Source of the DNA: Bacteroidia bacterium
GTDB lineage: Bacteria > Bacteroidota > Bacteroidia > 2-12-FULL-35-15
Assembly (NCBI GenBank): GCA_030654175.1
Contig: JAURXZ010000006.1
Span: forward strand, 1 to 64,000
DNA: 64,000 nucleotides
Reading direction: 5' to 3'
The position numbers were made by a program, and so were the translations under genes. The stretch's first letter is position 1, and the number at the start of each line of letters is the position of its first letter. Below, one piece after another: positions 26,471 to 36,229 of the stretch. The notes below the pieces were generated by a model. That model was not told the origin of the DNA. It saw only the letters and a program-made list of their open reading frames with translations, and ran no database searches.

Positions 26471-28510
26471 ATGGAGCATCAACACGATAAAGACCAACTA
26501 AAGCCTCTTCATCACAAAGAAGAGCAACACCACGACCAACACTCTGGACAAAATCACGATGGACATGATAAACATGCAGGGCATTCCGTTTCCGACTTTT
26601 GGAAACGGTTCGTAGTATGTTGCATTGTAACAATACCTGTGTTGGCTTTATCGCACATGATACAGCAATGGTTGGGTTTTTCGCTTAGTTTTCCAGGAGA
26701 CAAATATGTTTTGTTCATTCTCTCCACGTTTATTTTCTTTTATGGCGGCTATCCATTCTTAAAAGGAGGGATCGATGAACTGAAGGATAAAGCCATTGGC
26801 ATGATGACCCTGATTGGGGTGGCTATTTCTGTTGCATGGGCATATAGTGTTGCTATTACATTCGGTTTGGACGGGATGGATTTTTATTGGGAAATGGCCA
26901 CCTTAATTGACATCATGTTAATTGGGCATTATTTTGAAATGAAATCAGTAATGGGTGCTTCCCGTTCGTTAGAATTATTGGTCAAAATGATGCCATCCAC
27001 TGCTCATCTTATCATAAATGAAAAGGTTGAAGAAGTTGCAGTAGATCGGTTAAAAAAAGACGATGTAGTAATGGTAAAACCGGGAGAGAAAATTCCGGTT
27101 GACGGCTTTGTATTGGAAGGGGAAAGTTATGTGGACGAGAGCATGCTTACCGGAGAAAGCATGCCTGTAAAAAAAGAAAAAGATAATAAAGTAATTGGTA
27201 GTTCTATAAACGGCAATGGCTCTTTAACAATAAAAGTGGTAAGCACAGGTAAGGACAGCTACCTTAACAAAGTAGTGAAGCTGGTAGAAGATGCCCAAAA
27301 GATAAAATCAAAAACACAAAATTTTGCCGACCGTGCAGCAAAAGTGTTAACGTTTGTTGCTTTGGGAGGCGGTGCACTCACACTTGTTGTATGGTTGCTA
27401 TTAGGATTTCCTTTTGTATTTGCTTTGGAAAGAATGGTAACTGTAATGGTCATTTCCTGCCCGCACGCTTTGGGATTAGCCGTTCCTTTGGTAGTGGCAA
27501 TTTCCACATCTATTGCAGCACAAAAAGGGCTCCTTATTAGAAATAGAACTGCCTTTGAAAATGCCCGGCTAATTACAACTATCATTTTTGACAAAACAGG
27601 AACACTTACAAAAGGCTCACATGAGTTGCAGGAAATCATTGTTCTCAACAATCAATATAATGAAAAAGAATTGCTTCGGTTAGCATCGGGCATTGAACAA
27701 CATTCCGAACATTATATTGCCAACGGTCTAATTAGAAAAGCAAGGGAGTTGGGTGTTAATATCCCTAAATCAGAGAAATTCACTTACCTGCCAGGCAAAG
27801 GATTGGAAGGAACTGTAGAAGGTAAAGAAATCAAAGTGGTTGGCCCTAACTATCTGAAAGAACAGAACTTCAGTGTTTCAAAAACAGCCGATGAATTAAC
27901 GAACACAGTGGTTTATATTCTAATAGATAATGTGAATGCAGGATACTTTACATTTTCTGATCAAATCAGAGAAGAGTCATTTGAAGCCATCCAACTACTC
28001 AAAGGAAAAGGAATAAAAAATTTACTACTCACAGGCGATAACGAACGGGTAGCAAAAAAAGTAAGCGAAGAATTACAGATGGATGGTTTTTTAGCGAACG
28101 TGTTACCTCATAATAAATTAGAGAAAGTTGCAGAGTTGCAGAAAAAAGGTGAGTTTGTTGCCATGACAGGTGACGGTGTGAATGACGCTCCTGCCCTGGC
28201 GCAGGCAGATGTGGGTATTGCAGTGGGTTCAGGGACTGATGTAGCCGCAGAAACAGCTGATATCATTTTGGTGAACTCCAATCCGAAAGACATTGCAAAC
28301 CTGATTTTATTCGGTAGAGCCACTTACAACAAAATGATACAAAATTTATGGTGGGCAGCAGGTTACAACATTTTAGCCATTCCACTTGCAGCGGGCGTTT
28401 TGTATAAATGGAACATAATGCTCAGTCCGGCACTTGGAGCGGTATTGATGAGTTTGAGCACCATTGTGGTGGCAGTGAATGCACAATTATTAAAAATAAA
28501 AATAAAATAA
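26471..28510 (+). CDS. copB: CopB-type copper/silver P1B ATPase
   Basis: 679 residues with a His-rich N-terminus (about 30 residues of EQHHDQHSGQNHDGHDKHAG type) in place of HMA domains. TGES loop (ESMLTGESMPVKKE), intramembrane CPH motif (ISCPHALGLAVPLV, about 328-341), DKTGTLTKG (Asp about 373) and GDGVNDAPALAQADVGIA are all present. CPH plus a His-rich tail defines CopB (P1B-3) pumps, which export Cu or Ag from the cytoplasm. It is followed one base later by ppsA. Confidence 0.95.
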   Translation: MEHQHDKDQLKPLHHKEEQHHDQHSGQNHDGHDKHAGHSVSDFWKRFVVCCIVTIPVLALSHMIQQWLGFSLSFPGDKYVLFILSTFIFFYGGYPFLKGGIDELKDKAIGMMTLIGVAISVAWAYSVAITFGLDGMDFYWEMATLIDIMLIGHYFEMKSVMGASRSLELLVKMMPSTAHLIINEKVEEVAVDRLKKDDVVMVKPGEKIPVDGFVLEGESYVDESMLTGESMPVKKEKDNKVIGSSINGNGSLTIKVVSTGKDSYLNKVVKLVEDAQKIKSKTQNFADRAAKVLTFVALGGGALTLVVWLLLGFPFVFALERMVTVMVISCPHALGLAVPLVVAISTSIAAQKGLLIRNRTAFENARLITTIIFDKTGTLTKGSHELQEIIVLNNQYNEKELLRLASGIEQHSEHYIANGLIRKARELGVNIPKSEKFTYLPGKGLEGTVEGKEIKVVGPNYLKEQNFSVSKTADELTNTVVYILIDNVNAGYFTFSDQIREESFEAIQLLKGKGIKNLLLTGDNERVAKKVSEELQMDGFLANVLPHNKLEKVAELQKKGEFVAMTGDGVNDAPALAQADVGIAVGSGTDVAAETADIILVNSNPKDIANLILFGRATYNKMIQNLWWAAGYNILAIPLAAGVLYKWNIMLSPALGAVLMSLSTIVVAVNAQLLKIKIK

Positions 28511-28511
28511 A

Positions 28512-30926
28512 ATGAAATTAATAAAAAACTTTTCAGAAATACGCCTTAAAGACCTGCCGCTTGTTGGAGGAAAAAATGCTTCTCTTGGCGAAATGTTCTG
28601 CACTTTATCTCCGAAAGGGATCATTGTACCCGATGGATTTGCTGTTACATCTGAGGGATATTGGAATTTCCTGGAGCATAATAAAATCGTTCCACAACTG
28701 AGTAGTTTGCTTTCGCAACTTGATAGTAAAACATTTAATAACCTGTCTGACATTGGTTCTAAAGCAAGAAAGTTTTTGCTTGAAGCATCCTTTCCGAAAG
28801 AATTAAAAGATGAAATTATCATAGCGTATAAACAATTACGTGAGCGTTCAGGCAACCCCATTTCTCTTGCAGTTCGTAGTAGTGCGACAGCAGAAGACTT
28901 GCCAAATGCAAGTTTTGCAGGTCAGCAGGAAACATACCTGAATGTTAAAGGGGAAGAAAATTTAATAAAGGCATGTCAGCGTTGTTATGCTTCTCTTTTT
29001 ACCGACAGAGCAATCAAATACAGGGTTGACAATGGCTTTGAACACATGAAAGTCGCTTTGTCCATTGGTGTGCAGGTAATGGTTCGGTCTGATTCAGCCA
29101 GTTCAGGGGTGATGTTTACAATGGATCCCGATTCAGGTTTTGAAAATGTAGTATTGGTTTCGGGAGCATGGGGATTGGGCGAAAATGTGGTTCAGGGAAT
29201 TGTAAATACAGATGAATTCCTTGTTTTTAAGCCTTTGTTGGGCAAGGCTAATCAACCGATTATTTCTCACACACTGGGCAGCAAAATGAAAACCATGATT
29301 TACTCAGCAAAGGGTGAGAATGAAATTTTAAAACCGGAAGATGCAGTAATAAATTTAGATACCCCCATTGAAAAGCAAGAACAGTTTGTTTTGGAGGATA
29401 ATGAAGTTGTTCAGTTGGCTGATTGGGCCTGTAAAATACAGGAGCATTACAAATGCCACATGGATATTGAATGGGCAAAGGACGGAGAAAATGGAAAACT
29501 ATACATAGTACAAGCTAGGCCGGAGACTGTTCACAGCAATAAAAACAAAAAATTATTCAAGCAATATACTTTAAAAGAAAAAGGCACAGTACTTTGTAAA
29601 GGTGTCGGACTTGGAAACCGTATTGCATCGGGTAAGGCAAGAATACTTCATTCTCCGTCTGAAATTTCAAAATTAAATGAGGGGGAAATATTAGTTACTG
29701 AACGTACCGATCCTGATTGGGATCCGGTATTAAAAAAAGCAGCGGCTATTATAACCAACCAGGGCGGAAGAACTTCTCATGCTGCTATCGTTGCACGGGA
29801 GTTGGGTGCAATAGCTATTGTTGGCGCTGGCAATGCTACAACTACAATTCAAGACGGGCAGATAATTACTGTTTCTGCTGCGGAGGGTGATACCGGTTAT
29901 GCGTATGAAGGAAAACTGGAGTGGGAAGAAAAAATAACCGACATCAGCCATATTGAAATGCCGGATACCAAAGCAATGCTCATTTTAGGCCATCCTGAAC
30001 AGGCATTTAAGTATTCCTTTCTTCCCAATGATGGAGTTGGACTGATGAGGATGGAGTTCATTATCAATAACGCCATCGGTATTCATCCAATGGCATTACA
30101 TCATTTTGAAAAATTAGCTGATCCGAAAGTTAAGGAGTTGATAGAAAAACGCACTCACGCTTATCCCGATAAAAAAGATTATTTCATCCATCGGTTGGCA
30201 GAGGCTACGGCAGTTATTGCAGCAGCCTTTTATCCGAAGGATGTGATTGTCCGCATGAGCGATTTTAAATCCAATGAGTATGCTAATCTCATTGGCGGTA
30301 AACAATTTGAACCGAATGAAGAAAACCCGATGATCGGTTTCCGTGGAGCTTCACGTTATTATCATCCGCTTTATAAGGAAGGTTTTGAAATGGAATGTAA
30401 AGCAATGAAACTGGTGAGAGAAGAAATGGGATTTACCAACGTAAAACTGATGATTCCCTTTTGTCGGACTGTGGATGAAGCTCAGAAAGTAAGCAACCTT
30501 ATGAAAGAGTATGGCTTGGAAAGAGGAGAAAATTCGTTGGAATTATACATGATGGTTGAAATTCCAAGCAACGCTTTGTTAGCTGAAGAATTTGCAAAAC
30601 ATTTTGACGGATTCTCCATTGGCTCCAATGACCTTACACAACTTACATTAGGTGCTGACCGGGATTCTTCCTTGCTCAGTGATATTTTCAGTCCGTTTGA
30701 TCCTGCTGTGATGCAGCTTATCCAAATGTCTATTGAAAAAGCAAAAGCAGCAGGAATAAAGATTGGTTTGTGTGGCCAGGCTCCGAGCGACTATTCTGAG
30801 TACGCAAAATTTCTTGTAGAATGTGGCATTGATAGTATTTCCTTTAATCCCGATGCTCTTTTAAAAGGGATAGAGAATATTGTAAAAGCAGAAAACAAAT
30901 TACAAATCAATATATCTCATAATTAA
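28512..30926 (+). CDS. ppsA: Phosphoenolpyruvate synthase
   Basis: 804 residues. The N-terminal ATP-grasp domain has GGKNASLGEMF and AVRSSATAEDLPNASFAGQQ. The swivelling phosphohistidine domain has TNQGGRTSHAAIVARELG (His about 422), and the PEP/pyruvate barrel ends in GLCGQAPSDYSEYAKFL with the active-site Cys. It interconverts pyruvate, ATP and water with PEP, AMP and phosphate. In this array it is one of two enzymes that produce AMP. Confidence 0.95.
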   Translation: MKLIKNFSEIRLKDLPLVGGKNASLGEMFCTLSPKGIIVPDGFAVTSEGYWNFLEHNKIVPQLSSLLSQLDSKTFNNLSDIGSKARKFLLEASFPKELKDEIIIAYKQLRERSGNPISLAVRSSATAEDLPNASFAGQQETYLNVKGEENLIKACQRCYASLFTDRAIKYRVDNGFEHMKVALSIGVQVMVRSDSASSGVMFTMDPDSGFENVVLVSGAWGLGENVVQGIVNTDEFLVFKPLLGKANQPIISHTLGSKMKTMIYSAKGENEILKPEDAVINLDTPIEKQEQFVLEDNEVVQLADWACKIQEHYKCHMDIEWAKDGENGKLYIVQARPETVHSNKNKKLFKQYTLKEKGTVLCKGVGLGNRIASGKARILHSPSEISKLNEGEILVTERTDPDWDPVLKKAAAIITNQGGRTSHAAIVARELGAIAIVGAGNATTTIQDGQIITVSAAEGDTGYAYEGKLEWEEKITDISHIEMPDTKAMLILGHPEQAFKYSFLPNDGVGLMRMEFIINNAIGIHPMALHHFEKLADPKVKELIEKRTHAYPDKKDYFIHRLAEATAVIAAAFYPKDVIVRMSDFKSNEYANLIGGKQFEPNEENPMIGFRGASRYYHPLYKEGFEMECKAMKLVREEMGFTNVKLMIPFCRTVDEAQKVSNLMKEYGLERGENSLELYMMVEIPSNALLAEEFAKHFDGFSIGSNDLTQLTLGADRDSSLLSDIFSPFDPAVMQLIQMSIEKAKAAGIKIGLCGQAPSDYSEYAKFLVECGIDSISFNPDALLKGIENIVKAENKLQINISHN

Positions 30927-30930
30927 CAAA

Positions 30931-31482
30931 ATGATAAAAAGTTCTAAAACAATATTGATAAGCGCATTGGTATTACTGTGGAGCATTTCAGGTAAGGCAC
31001 AACAAATATATCAAACCAAGGAAGGAAGTATTGGGGTGATTGGCTTGTACATGGATGCTAAAATAATTGCCAATAGCAATCAGTTGTTTGCCTTAATAAA
31101 TTACGAAACTGCGGAAATCGAATTAACACTTTATCCGACAACTTTACGCACTACAACAGATTCATTGAATACAAAACTTCTTAATTCACCCATAGGGCCT
31201 GCAACTCTGAAAGGAAAACTGAATATACCCTATGTAAATACCCTAAAGCATCCTGACCATAAATTAAATTTTGAAGCAGAGCTACATTTGAATGGAATCG
31301 TAAAATCAATGTATGTAATAGGAGAGCTTAAGCACATTGCCAGCAATGGAGCTATTTCCTGTTTGCTTACTCTCAATTTTAAATTAGGGTTAAGCGATTT
31401 TGAAATCATCTTGCCGGAAGGATGGAACAACGAAATAACAATACAAATTGCCCAGGCAGTGCTTAAAAGATCAAATCAATAA
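30931..31482 (+). CDS. Exported YceI-like protein
   Basis: 183 residues with a signal peptide (about 1-23, ending SGKAQQ) and a beta-rich domain with LNFEAELHLNGIVKSMYVIG and LTLNFKLGLSDFEIILPEGW. The pattern fits YceI-like lipocalin-fold proteins, which bind isoprenoid or lipid ligands in the envelope. The match is by pattern only. It begins 4 bp after ppsA. Confidence 0.6.
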   Translation: MIKSSKTILISALVLLWSISGKAQQIYQTKEGSIGVIGLYMDAKIIANSNQLFALINYETAEIELTLYPTTLRTTTDSLNTKLLNSPIGPATLKGKLNIPYVNTLKHPDHKLNFEAELHLNGIVKSMYVIGELKHIASNGAISCLLTLNFKLGLSDFEIILPEGWNNEITIQIAQAVLKRSNQ

Positions 31483-31504
31483 AAATTATTCAAATCATAA
31501 AAAA

Positions 31505-32140
31505 ATGAGAACACATAAAAAATTATTGACCTATTTAACCGGTATTCTTTTCCTGACTATTGCCGGATGCGGAGTATATACCGACATCACTTCCGATTAT
31601 GACCGGAGCGTTGATTTTACAAAATATAAAACATTTGCATGGTTACTGGATAAAGACACATCTAAAAGCGAATACAACAACCAGATTATTCGCAACAATA
31701 CCCGCAACTATTTCACTCATTGTATGGGAGAAAGAGGATATAAGGCAAGTATTGATACACCGGATGTGTTTCTTGACTTAGCTATTACATCTGCCAAAAA
31801 GCAAAAAACAGTTACCACGCCTGTTACGACTTTTCCTTCCAACTCGTATTACCACAACCCCTATTATTATCCAAATCCAGGCTCTTATTATTACCGCTAC
31901 AACTATAATTACAACTATACTACTTATGTAACTCAAAAGGTGGAATATACAGAAGGAGCAATTACACTAAATATAATAGACAGAAAACTGAATAAACTGG
32001 TATGGAGCGGAACCGCTAAAGGGGATTTATATGATCCTTCTTATATAGGAGACAACCTGCATCCTGCTGTATATGATATTCTTGATAATTATCCGGTCAA
32101 ACCTGTTAAAGAACATAAACGCCCGAAAAAAAAGATATAA
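31505..32140 (+). CDS. DUF4136 lipoprotein
   Basis: 211 residues from ATG 31505; a longer frame from 31448 overlaps the previous gene and is rejected. It has a lipoprotein signal (FLTIAGCGVYTD), DUF4136 start (SDYDRSVDFTKYKTFAWL), a Tyr/Asn/Pro-rich disordered insert (NPYYYPNPGSYYYRYNYNYN) and a conserved end ITLNIIDRKLNKLVWSGTAK. DUF4136 proteins are envelope lipoproteins of unknown role. Confidence 0.8.
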   Translation: MRTHKKLLTYLTGILFLTIAGCGVYTDITSDYDRSVDFTKYKTFAWLLDKDTSKSEYNNQIIRNNTRNYFTHCMGERGYKASIDTPDVFLDLAITSAKKQKTVTTPVTTFPSNSYYHNPYYYPNPGSYYYRYNYNYNYTTYVTQKVEYTEGAITLNIIDRKLNKLVWSGTAKGDLYDPSYIGDNLHPAVYDILDNYPVKPVKEHKRPKKKI

Positions 32141-32149
32141 ATTATTTAA

Positions 32150-33142
32150 ATGAAAGTAGCAATTTATAGTGCTCATAAATTTGAAAAAATTTATCTTGAA
32201 AATATTTTCAAGGAAGCACACGAAGTAAAATACATCGCCAGTCCGCTTACTGTTGAAACAGTATCTCTCGCTCAGGGATATGAGGCTATTTCTATTTTCG
32301 TAAATGACGATGCCTCTGCTCCAGTGCTGCAAATTTTAAGCAAAGCAGGAGTTAAATTTCTTGCACTTCGTTCAGCTGGTTATAACCATGTGGATATTGC
32401 AGAAGCTAAAAGGCTGAATATAAAAGTAGCCCGTGTTCCGGAATATTCTCCTTATGCGGTCGCTGAACATACAATTGCCCTGATGCTTGCGTTAAACCGA
32501 AAACTAATACGTGCCCATAACAGAGTTATGGAACAAAATTTTTCACTGGACGGATTAGTCGGTTTTGACATGCACGGGAAAACGGTGGGCATTATCGGCA
32601 CTGGAAAAATAGGGAGTGTGGTTGCAAAAATAATGAACGGGTTTGGATGCAATATTCTTGCTCATGACAAATTTGAAAACACTGAGTTGAAAAATAAATA
32701 TGATGTGCTTTATACGGATTGCGAAACATTATGCAGGGAATCAGATATAATAACTCTCCATATTCCTTTCACACCTGAAACAAAGTATTTGATTGACAAG
32801 AACTCTATCTCAAAAATGAAAAGGGGCATAATGCTCATTAATACCAGCCGGGGAGCATTGGTTAATACTAAGGAAGTAATAGAAGCTCTTAAAACGGGAC
32901 AAATCGGGCATTTAGGAATGGATGTCTATGAAGAAGAAGCTGCTCTGTTCTTTGAAGATCGTTCCGAAGAAATCTTACAAGATGATGTGATTGCGAGGCT
33001 GATGACATTTAACAATGTTCTTATAACAAGTCATCAGGCATTTTTAACAGATACAGCATTAAAAAATATTGCGGAAACAACTCTTAGAAATATTGAATGT
33101 TTTGAGAATGGAAAAACCTGCGAAAACTTATTGACTATATAA
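32150..33142 (+). CDS. ldhA: D-lactate-type 2-hydroxyacid dehydrogenase
   Basis: 330 residues with NAD fold TVGIIGTGKIGSVVAKIMNG, catalytic Arg in LINTSRGALVNT (about 226-237), Glu in DVYEEEAALFFED and His in SHQAFLT. The segments match D-lactate dehydrogenases of the LdhA group, which reduce pyruvate to D-lactate with NADH. Its stop overlaps the start of pfkA by one base, linking it to glycolysis in this array. Confidence 0.88.
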   Translation: MKVAIYSAHKFEKIYLENIFKEAHEVKYIASPLTVETVSLAQGYEAISIFVNDDASAPVLQILSKAGVKFLALRSAGYNHVDIAEAKRLNIKVARVPEYSPYAVAEHTIALMLALNRKLIRAHNRVMEQNFSLDGLVGFDMHGKTVGIIGTGKIGSVVAKIMNGFGCNILAHDKFENTELKNKYDVLYTDCETLCRESDIITLHIPFTPETKYLIDKNSISKMKRGIMLINTSRGALVNTKEVIEALKTGQIGHLGMDVYEEEAALFFEDRSEEILQDDVIARLMTFNNVLITSHQAFLTDTALKNIAETTLRNIECFENGKTCENLLTI

Positions 33143-34131
33143 TGAATAAGAAACAAAAAATAAGAAAAATAGCAGTGATGACTTCAGGCGGAGATGCTCC
33201 CGGATTGAATGCCTGTATAAGAGCTGTGGTAAGAACAGCAATTTTTAATAAATTAAAAATTGTAGGAATTCAACATGGTTTTGAAGGTTTGATTTCAGGT
33301 GATTTTATTCCAATGAATGCAAACACCGTGAGCAACATTATTCAGTTAGGAGGTACAATACTTAAATCTTCCAGAAGCGAAAGGTTTAAGACCAAAAAAG
33401 GAAGATTAATGGCATATAAAAAAATTAAAAAAGAAAATATTGATGCTATTATCTTAATTGGCGGAGATGGATCATTTGAAGGAGCAAAAACATTTACCAA
33501 AGAGCATAACGTTTCTTTTATTGGGATTCCAAAAACAATTGATAATGATATTTTCGCTACAGATGTGTGTATTGGTTATGATACAGCTCTTAATACAGCT
33601 ATGCAGGCAATTGATAAGATAAGAGATACTGCCCAATCTCACGAACGTATTTTTGTAGTGGAAGTGATGGGTAGGGATTCGGGTTACATAGCTTATGGAG
33701 CAGGTCTTGCAGGAGGTGCTGAAGCCATTTTAGTTCCAGAAACAAAAGCAGATGATAAAAATTTAAAAGAGGTTCTTAGGCATGGCTGGAATAGAAATAA
33801 ATCCTCCTTGATAATTGTTGTTGCTGAAGGCGATGAAAGCGGTGGTGCTTTAAAAGTAGCTGATGATGTTAAAAAGTACATGCCCTCTCACTATGTAGGA
33901 GTTTGTATTTTAGGGCATATACAACGGGGAGGAAGTCCCTCTGCCGCAGACCGCATCTTAGCATCCAAATTTGGGTATGGAGCCATAGGAGCACTACTTG
34001 AAGGTAAAAGCAATGTGATGATAGGAATGAGGAAAAATGATATTTATTTTACGCCATTAGAGCAGATCAAAAGACATCACCTGGATATCAATCAGAATTT
34101 AATAAATATGATGACTACTTTAACAAGTTAA
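33142..34131 (+). CDS. pfkA: 6-phosphofructokinase
   Basis: 329 residues with the group A motifs SGGDAPGLNACIRAVVRTA, LIGGDGSFEGA, PKTIDNDI (catalytic Asp), VEVMGRDSGYIAYGAGLAGG, and CILGHIQRGGSPSAADRIL. Length is normal for bacterial PfkA. GGDGS favours ATP as donor over pyrophosphate, for which GGDD is usual. It is transcribed between ldhA and ppk2. Confidence 0.92.
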   Translation: MNKKQKIRKIAVMTSGGDAPGLNACIRAVVRTAIFNKLKIVGIQHGFEGLISGDFIPMNANTVSNIIQLGGTILKSSRSERFKTKKGRLMAYKKIKKENIDAIILIGGDGSFEGAKTFTKEHNVSFIGIPKTIDNDIFATDVCIGYDTALNTAMQAIDKIRDTAQSHERIFVVEVMGRDSGYIAYGAGLAGGAEAILVPETKADDKNLKEVLRHGWNRNKSSLIIVVAEGDESGGALKVADDVKKYMPSHYVGVCILGHIQRGGSPSAADRILASKFGYGAIGALLEGKSNVMIGMRKNDIYFTPLEQIKRHHLDINQNLINMMTTLTS

Positions 34132-34164
34132 TATTTATGCTTAGCAGTAATTAACAGCAAACAA

Positions 34165-34917
34165 ATGCAAAAAATAAAACTTAAAAATATTAATACCAAA
34201 GCTCCGCAAAAAGCTAATAAGGAGGCATACAAGAGTGAATTGAATAAACTCCACCGGGAATTATTCAATCTGCAACATTTGTTTTACGCATCACACTCAT
34301 ACAGTCTTTTAATAATTTTTCAGGGCATAGATACTTCCGGCAAGGACAGTACCATCCGCAATGTCTTTTCCCATGTCAACCCACTTGGAGTTCATGCAAC
34401 ATCTTTCAAAGCCCCATGTGATATGGAACTGGAACATGATTATATGTGGCGTATTTTTCAAAAACTTCCTGAGAAAGGAATGATACAAATTTTCAATCGC
34501 TCACATTATGAAGACATATTGGTTCCAACCATTCAAAAAACGCTTCCTCGACAGCTCGTTGAAAAGCGTTATGATTTCATTAATGCTTTTGAACATCATT
34601 TATTTGATAACAAAACGCTTATTCTAAAATTCTTTCTACACATAAGTGAAAATGAACAGAAGAAAAGAATACAGGAAAGGCTTACAGACCCGATAAAAAA
34701 ATGGAAGTATTCGGATGAAGATATTAAATCGTCAAAAAAATGGAAAAGCTACATCGAGGTATATGAGCAAATATTAAATCGTTGCAGCCCTGAGATACCT
34801 TGGGTAATAGTTCCGGCTGATAATAAATGGTACAGAAATTATTTAGTAGCTTCCACAATAGTTAAGCAGTTAAAACAATTGAATTTAAAATTTCCAAATA
34901 AAAAGAATGATAAATAG
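34165..34917 (+). CDS. ppk2: PPK2-family polyphosphate:nucleotide kinase
   Basis: 250 residues, a single PPK2 domain. Walker A is GIDTSGKDSTIRNVFSHVNP and the lid/Walker B region has FNRSHYEDILVP. HATSFKAPCDMELEHDYMWR resembles the PPK2 branch called class III, members of which phosphorylate AMP as well as ADP with polyphosphate. Class assignment is by pattern. It can recharge AMP made by PpsA and PRPP synthetase without using ATP. Confidence 0.9.
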   Translation: MQKIKLKNINTKAPQKANKEAYKSELNKLHRELFNLQHLFYASHSYSLLIIFQGIDTSGKDSTIRNVFSHVNPLGVHATSFKAPCDMELEHDYMWRIFQKLPEKGMIQIFNRSHYEDILVPTIQKTLPRQLVEKRYDFINAFEHHLFDNKTLILKFFLHISENEQKKRIQERLTDPIKKWKYSDEDIKSSKKWKSYIEVYEQILNRCSPEIPWVIVPADNKWYRNYLVASTIVKQLKQLNLKFPNKKNDK

Positions 34918-34943
34918 TTTCATTTTATATAATTAAATAAGCA

Positions 34944-36212
34944 ATGATTGAAAAAATAATAAACTGGTCTATAAACAATCGCCTGATGGTATGGTGTTCG
35001 GTGTTGCTAATTGGGCTTGGCGGTATTTATTCCATTTATGAAACGCCTGTGGATGCTATTCCTGATTTGTCGGAGAACCAGGTTATCGTTTATACCGAAT
35101 GGATGGGAAGGAACCCGAAAATCATGGAAAATCAAATTACCTATCCTCTAGTTGCTAATTTACAAGGAATTCCAAAAGTAAAAACTATCCGTGCTGCGTC
35201 TATGTTTGGTATGAGTTTTATTTTTGTGATATTCGATGATGATGCGGATATTTATTGGGCACGTACCAGAGTGTTGGAACGACTTAACTACGCACAAAAA
35301 CTTTTACCACAAGGTATAACTCCCACGCTTGGCCCTGATGGAACGGGTGTAGGCCATATTTTTTGGTACACACTTAAAGGTGATAATTACGATTTAGGTG
35401 AATTACGGGCTGTACAAGACTGGTATGTAAAATTTGCTTTGCAAAATGTGCAGGGTGTTAGTGAAGTTGCCTCATTCGGTGGATTTCAGAAACAGTACCA
35501 GGTTACTATTGATCCTCATAAACTTATTTACTATAACATTCCCCTTATGGATGTTAGCAAAGCTGTTATGAATAACAACAGAGATGTTGGAGGCAGCTTA
35601 TTTGAAATGAATTCAATGGGATATATGATAAGGGGATTGGGATATATAACTTCCATAGAAGATGTGAAGGATATAGTTGTTGGTATGAATAAATCTATTC
35701 CAATTTTGCTTGGTGATATTGCAGATGTGCAAATGGGCAGTGATATTCGTTTAGGAATTGTGGAAGAAAACGGGGAGGGTGAATCCGTGGGTGGTATAGT
35801 TGTAATGCGTTACGGTGAAAACGCAAAGGATGTAATCGAACGGGTTAAACAAAAAATAAAAGATGTTGAAAAAGGATTACCACCAGGCGTTAAATTTAAA
35901 ATTTCATACGACCGCAGCAATCTTATTACTGAAACTATTGCCACACTAAAAGAATCCGTTTTGGAAGAAGTTATTGTTGTAAGCCTGATTGTCTTGCTAT
36001 TTCTTTTTCATTTCGGAAGTGGTTTTGCAAGCATTCTTAATATCATTCTTTCTGTATTGATAGGATTCATTTTAATGAAGCTTTTTGGCATTACTTCCAA
36101 TATCATGTCCTTGGCTGGAATAGCTCTTGCTGTGGGCGACTTGGTCGATTCCAGTATTGTAATGACAGAAAATTCATATAGAAAATTATCAGATAGAATA
36201 TTAAAAAAATAA
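34944..36212 (+). CDS. cusA: CusA-type RND pump, N-terminal part (0 frame)
   Basis: 422 residues. It begins MIEKIINWSINNRLMVWCSV, includes the periplasmic PN/PC domain (ETPVDAIPDLSENQVIVYTE) and transmembrane helices 2-4, and ends in SYRKLSDRILKK at TAA 36210-36212. A full HME-RND pump has over 1000 residues; the rest lies in the -1 frame of the next entry. The run of seven A at 36203-36209 sits directly before the stop. It is therefore half of one gene, joined either by frameshifting or broken by an indel. Confidence 0.85.
   Translation: MIEKIINWSINNRLMVWCSVLLIGLGGIYSIYETPVDAIPDLSENQVIVYTEWMGRNPKIMENQITYPLVANLQGIPKVKTIRAASMFGMSFIFVIFDDDADIYWARTRVLERLNYAQKLLPQGITPTLGPDGTGVGHIFWYTLKGDNYDLGELRAVQDWYVKFALQNVQGVSEVASFGGFQKQYQVTIDPHKLIYYNIPLMDVSKAVMNNNRDVGGSLFEMNSMGYMIRGLGYITSIEDVKDIVVGMNKSIPILLGDIADVQMGSDIRLGIVEENGEGESVGGIVVMRYGENAKDVIERVKQKIKDVEKGLPPGVKFKISYDRSNLITETIATLKESVLEEVIVVSLIVLLFLFHFGSGFASILNIILSVLIGFILMKLFGITSNIMSLAGIALAVGDLVDSSIVMTENSYRKLSDRILKK
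36203..36209 (+). promoter_or_regulatory. Candidate slippery heptamer A AAA AAA in cusA
   Basis: Codons in frame 0 are TTA AAA AAA TAA. The heptamer A AAA AAA fits the X XXY YYZ rule for -1 slippage, and one base back the sequence reads on as KKIKHSIEKMEKKTGHTSEI into the second half of the pump. Transcriptional slippage on the A7 run would do the same. An indel or sequence error is the plain alternative. Confidence 0.45.
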
Positions 36213-36229
36213 AACATTCAATTGAAAAA

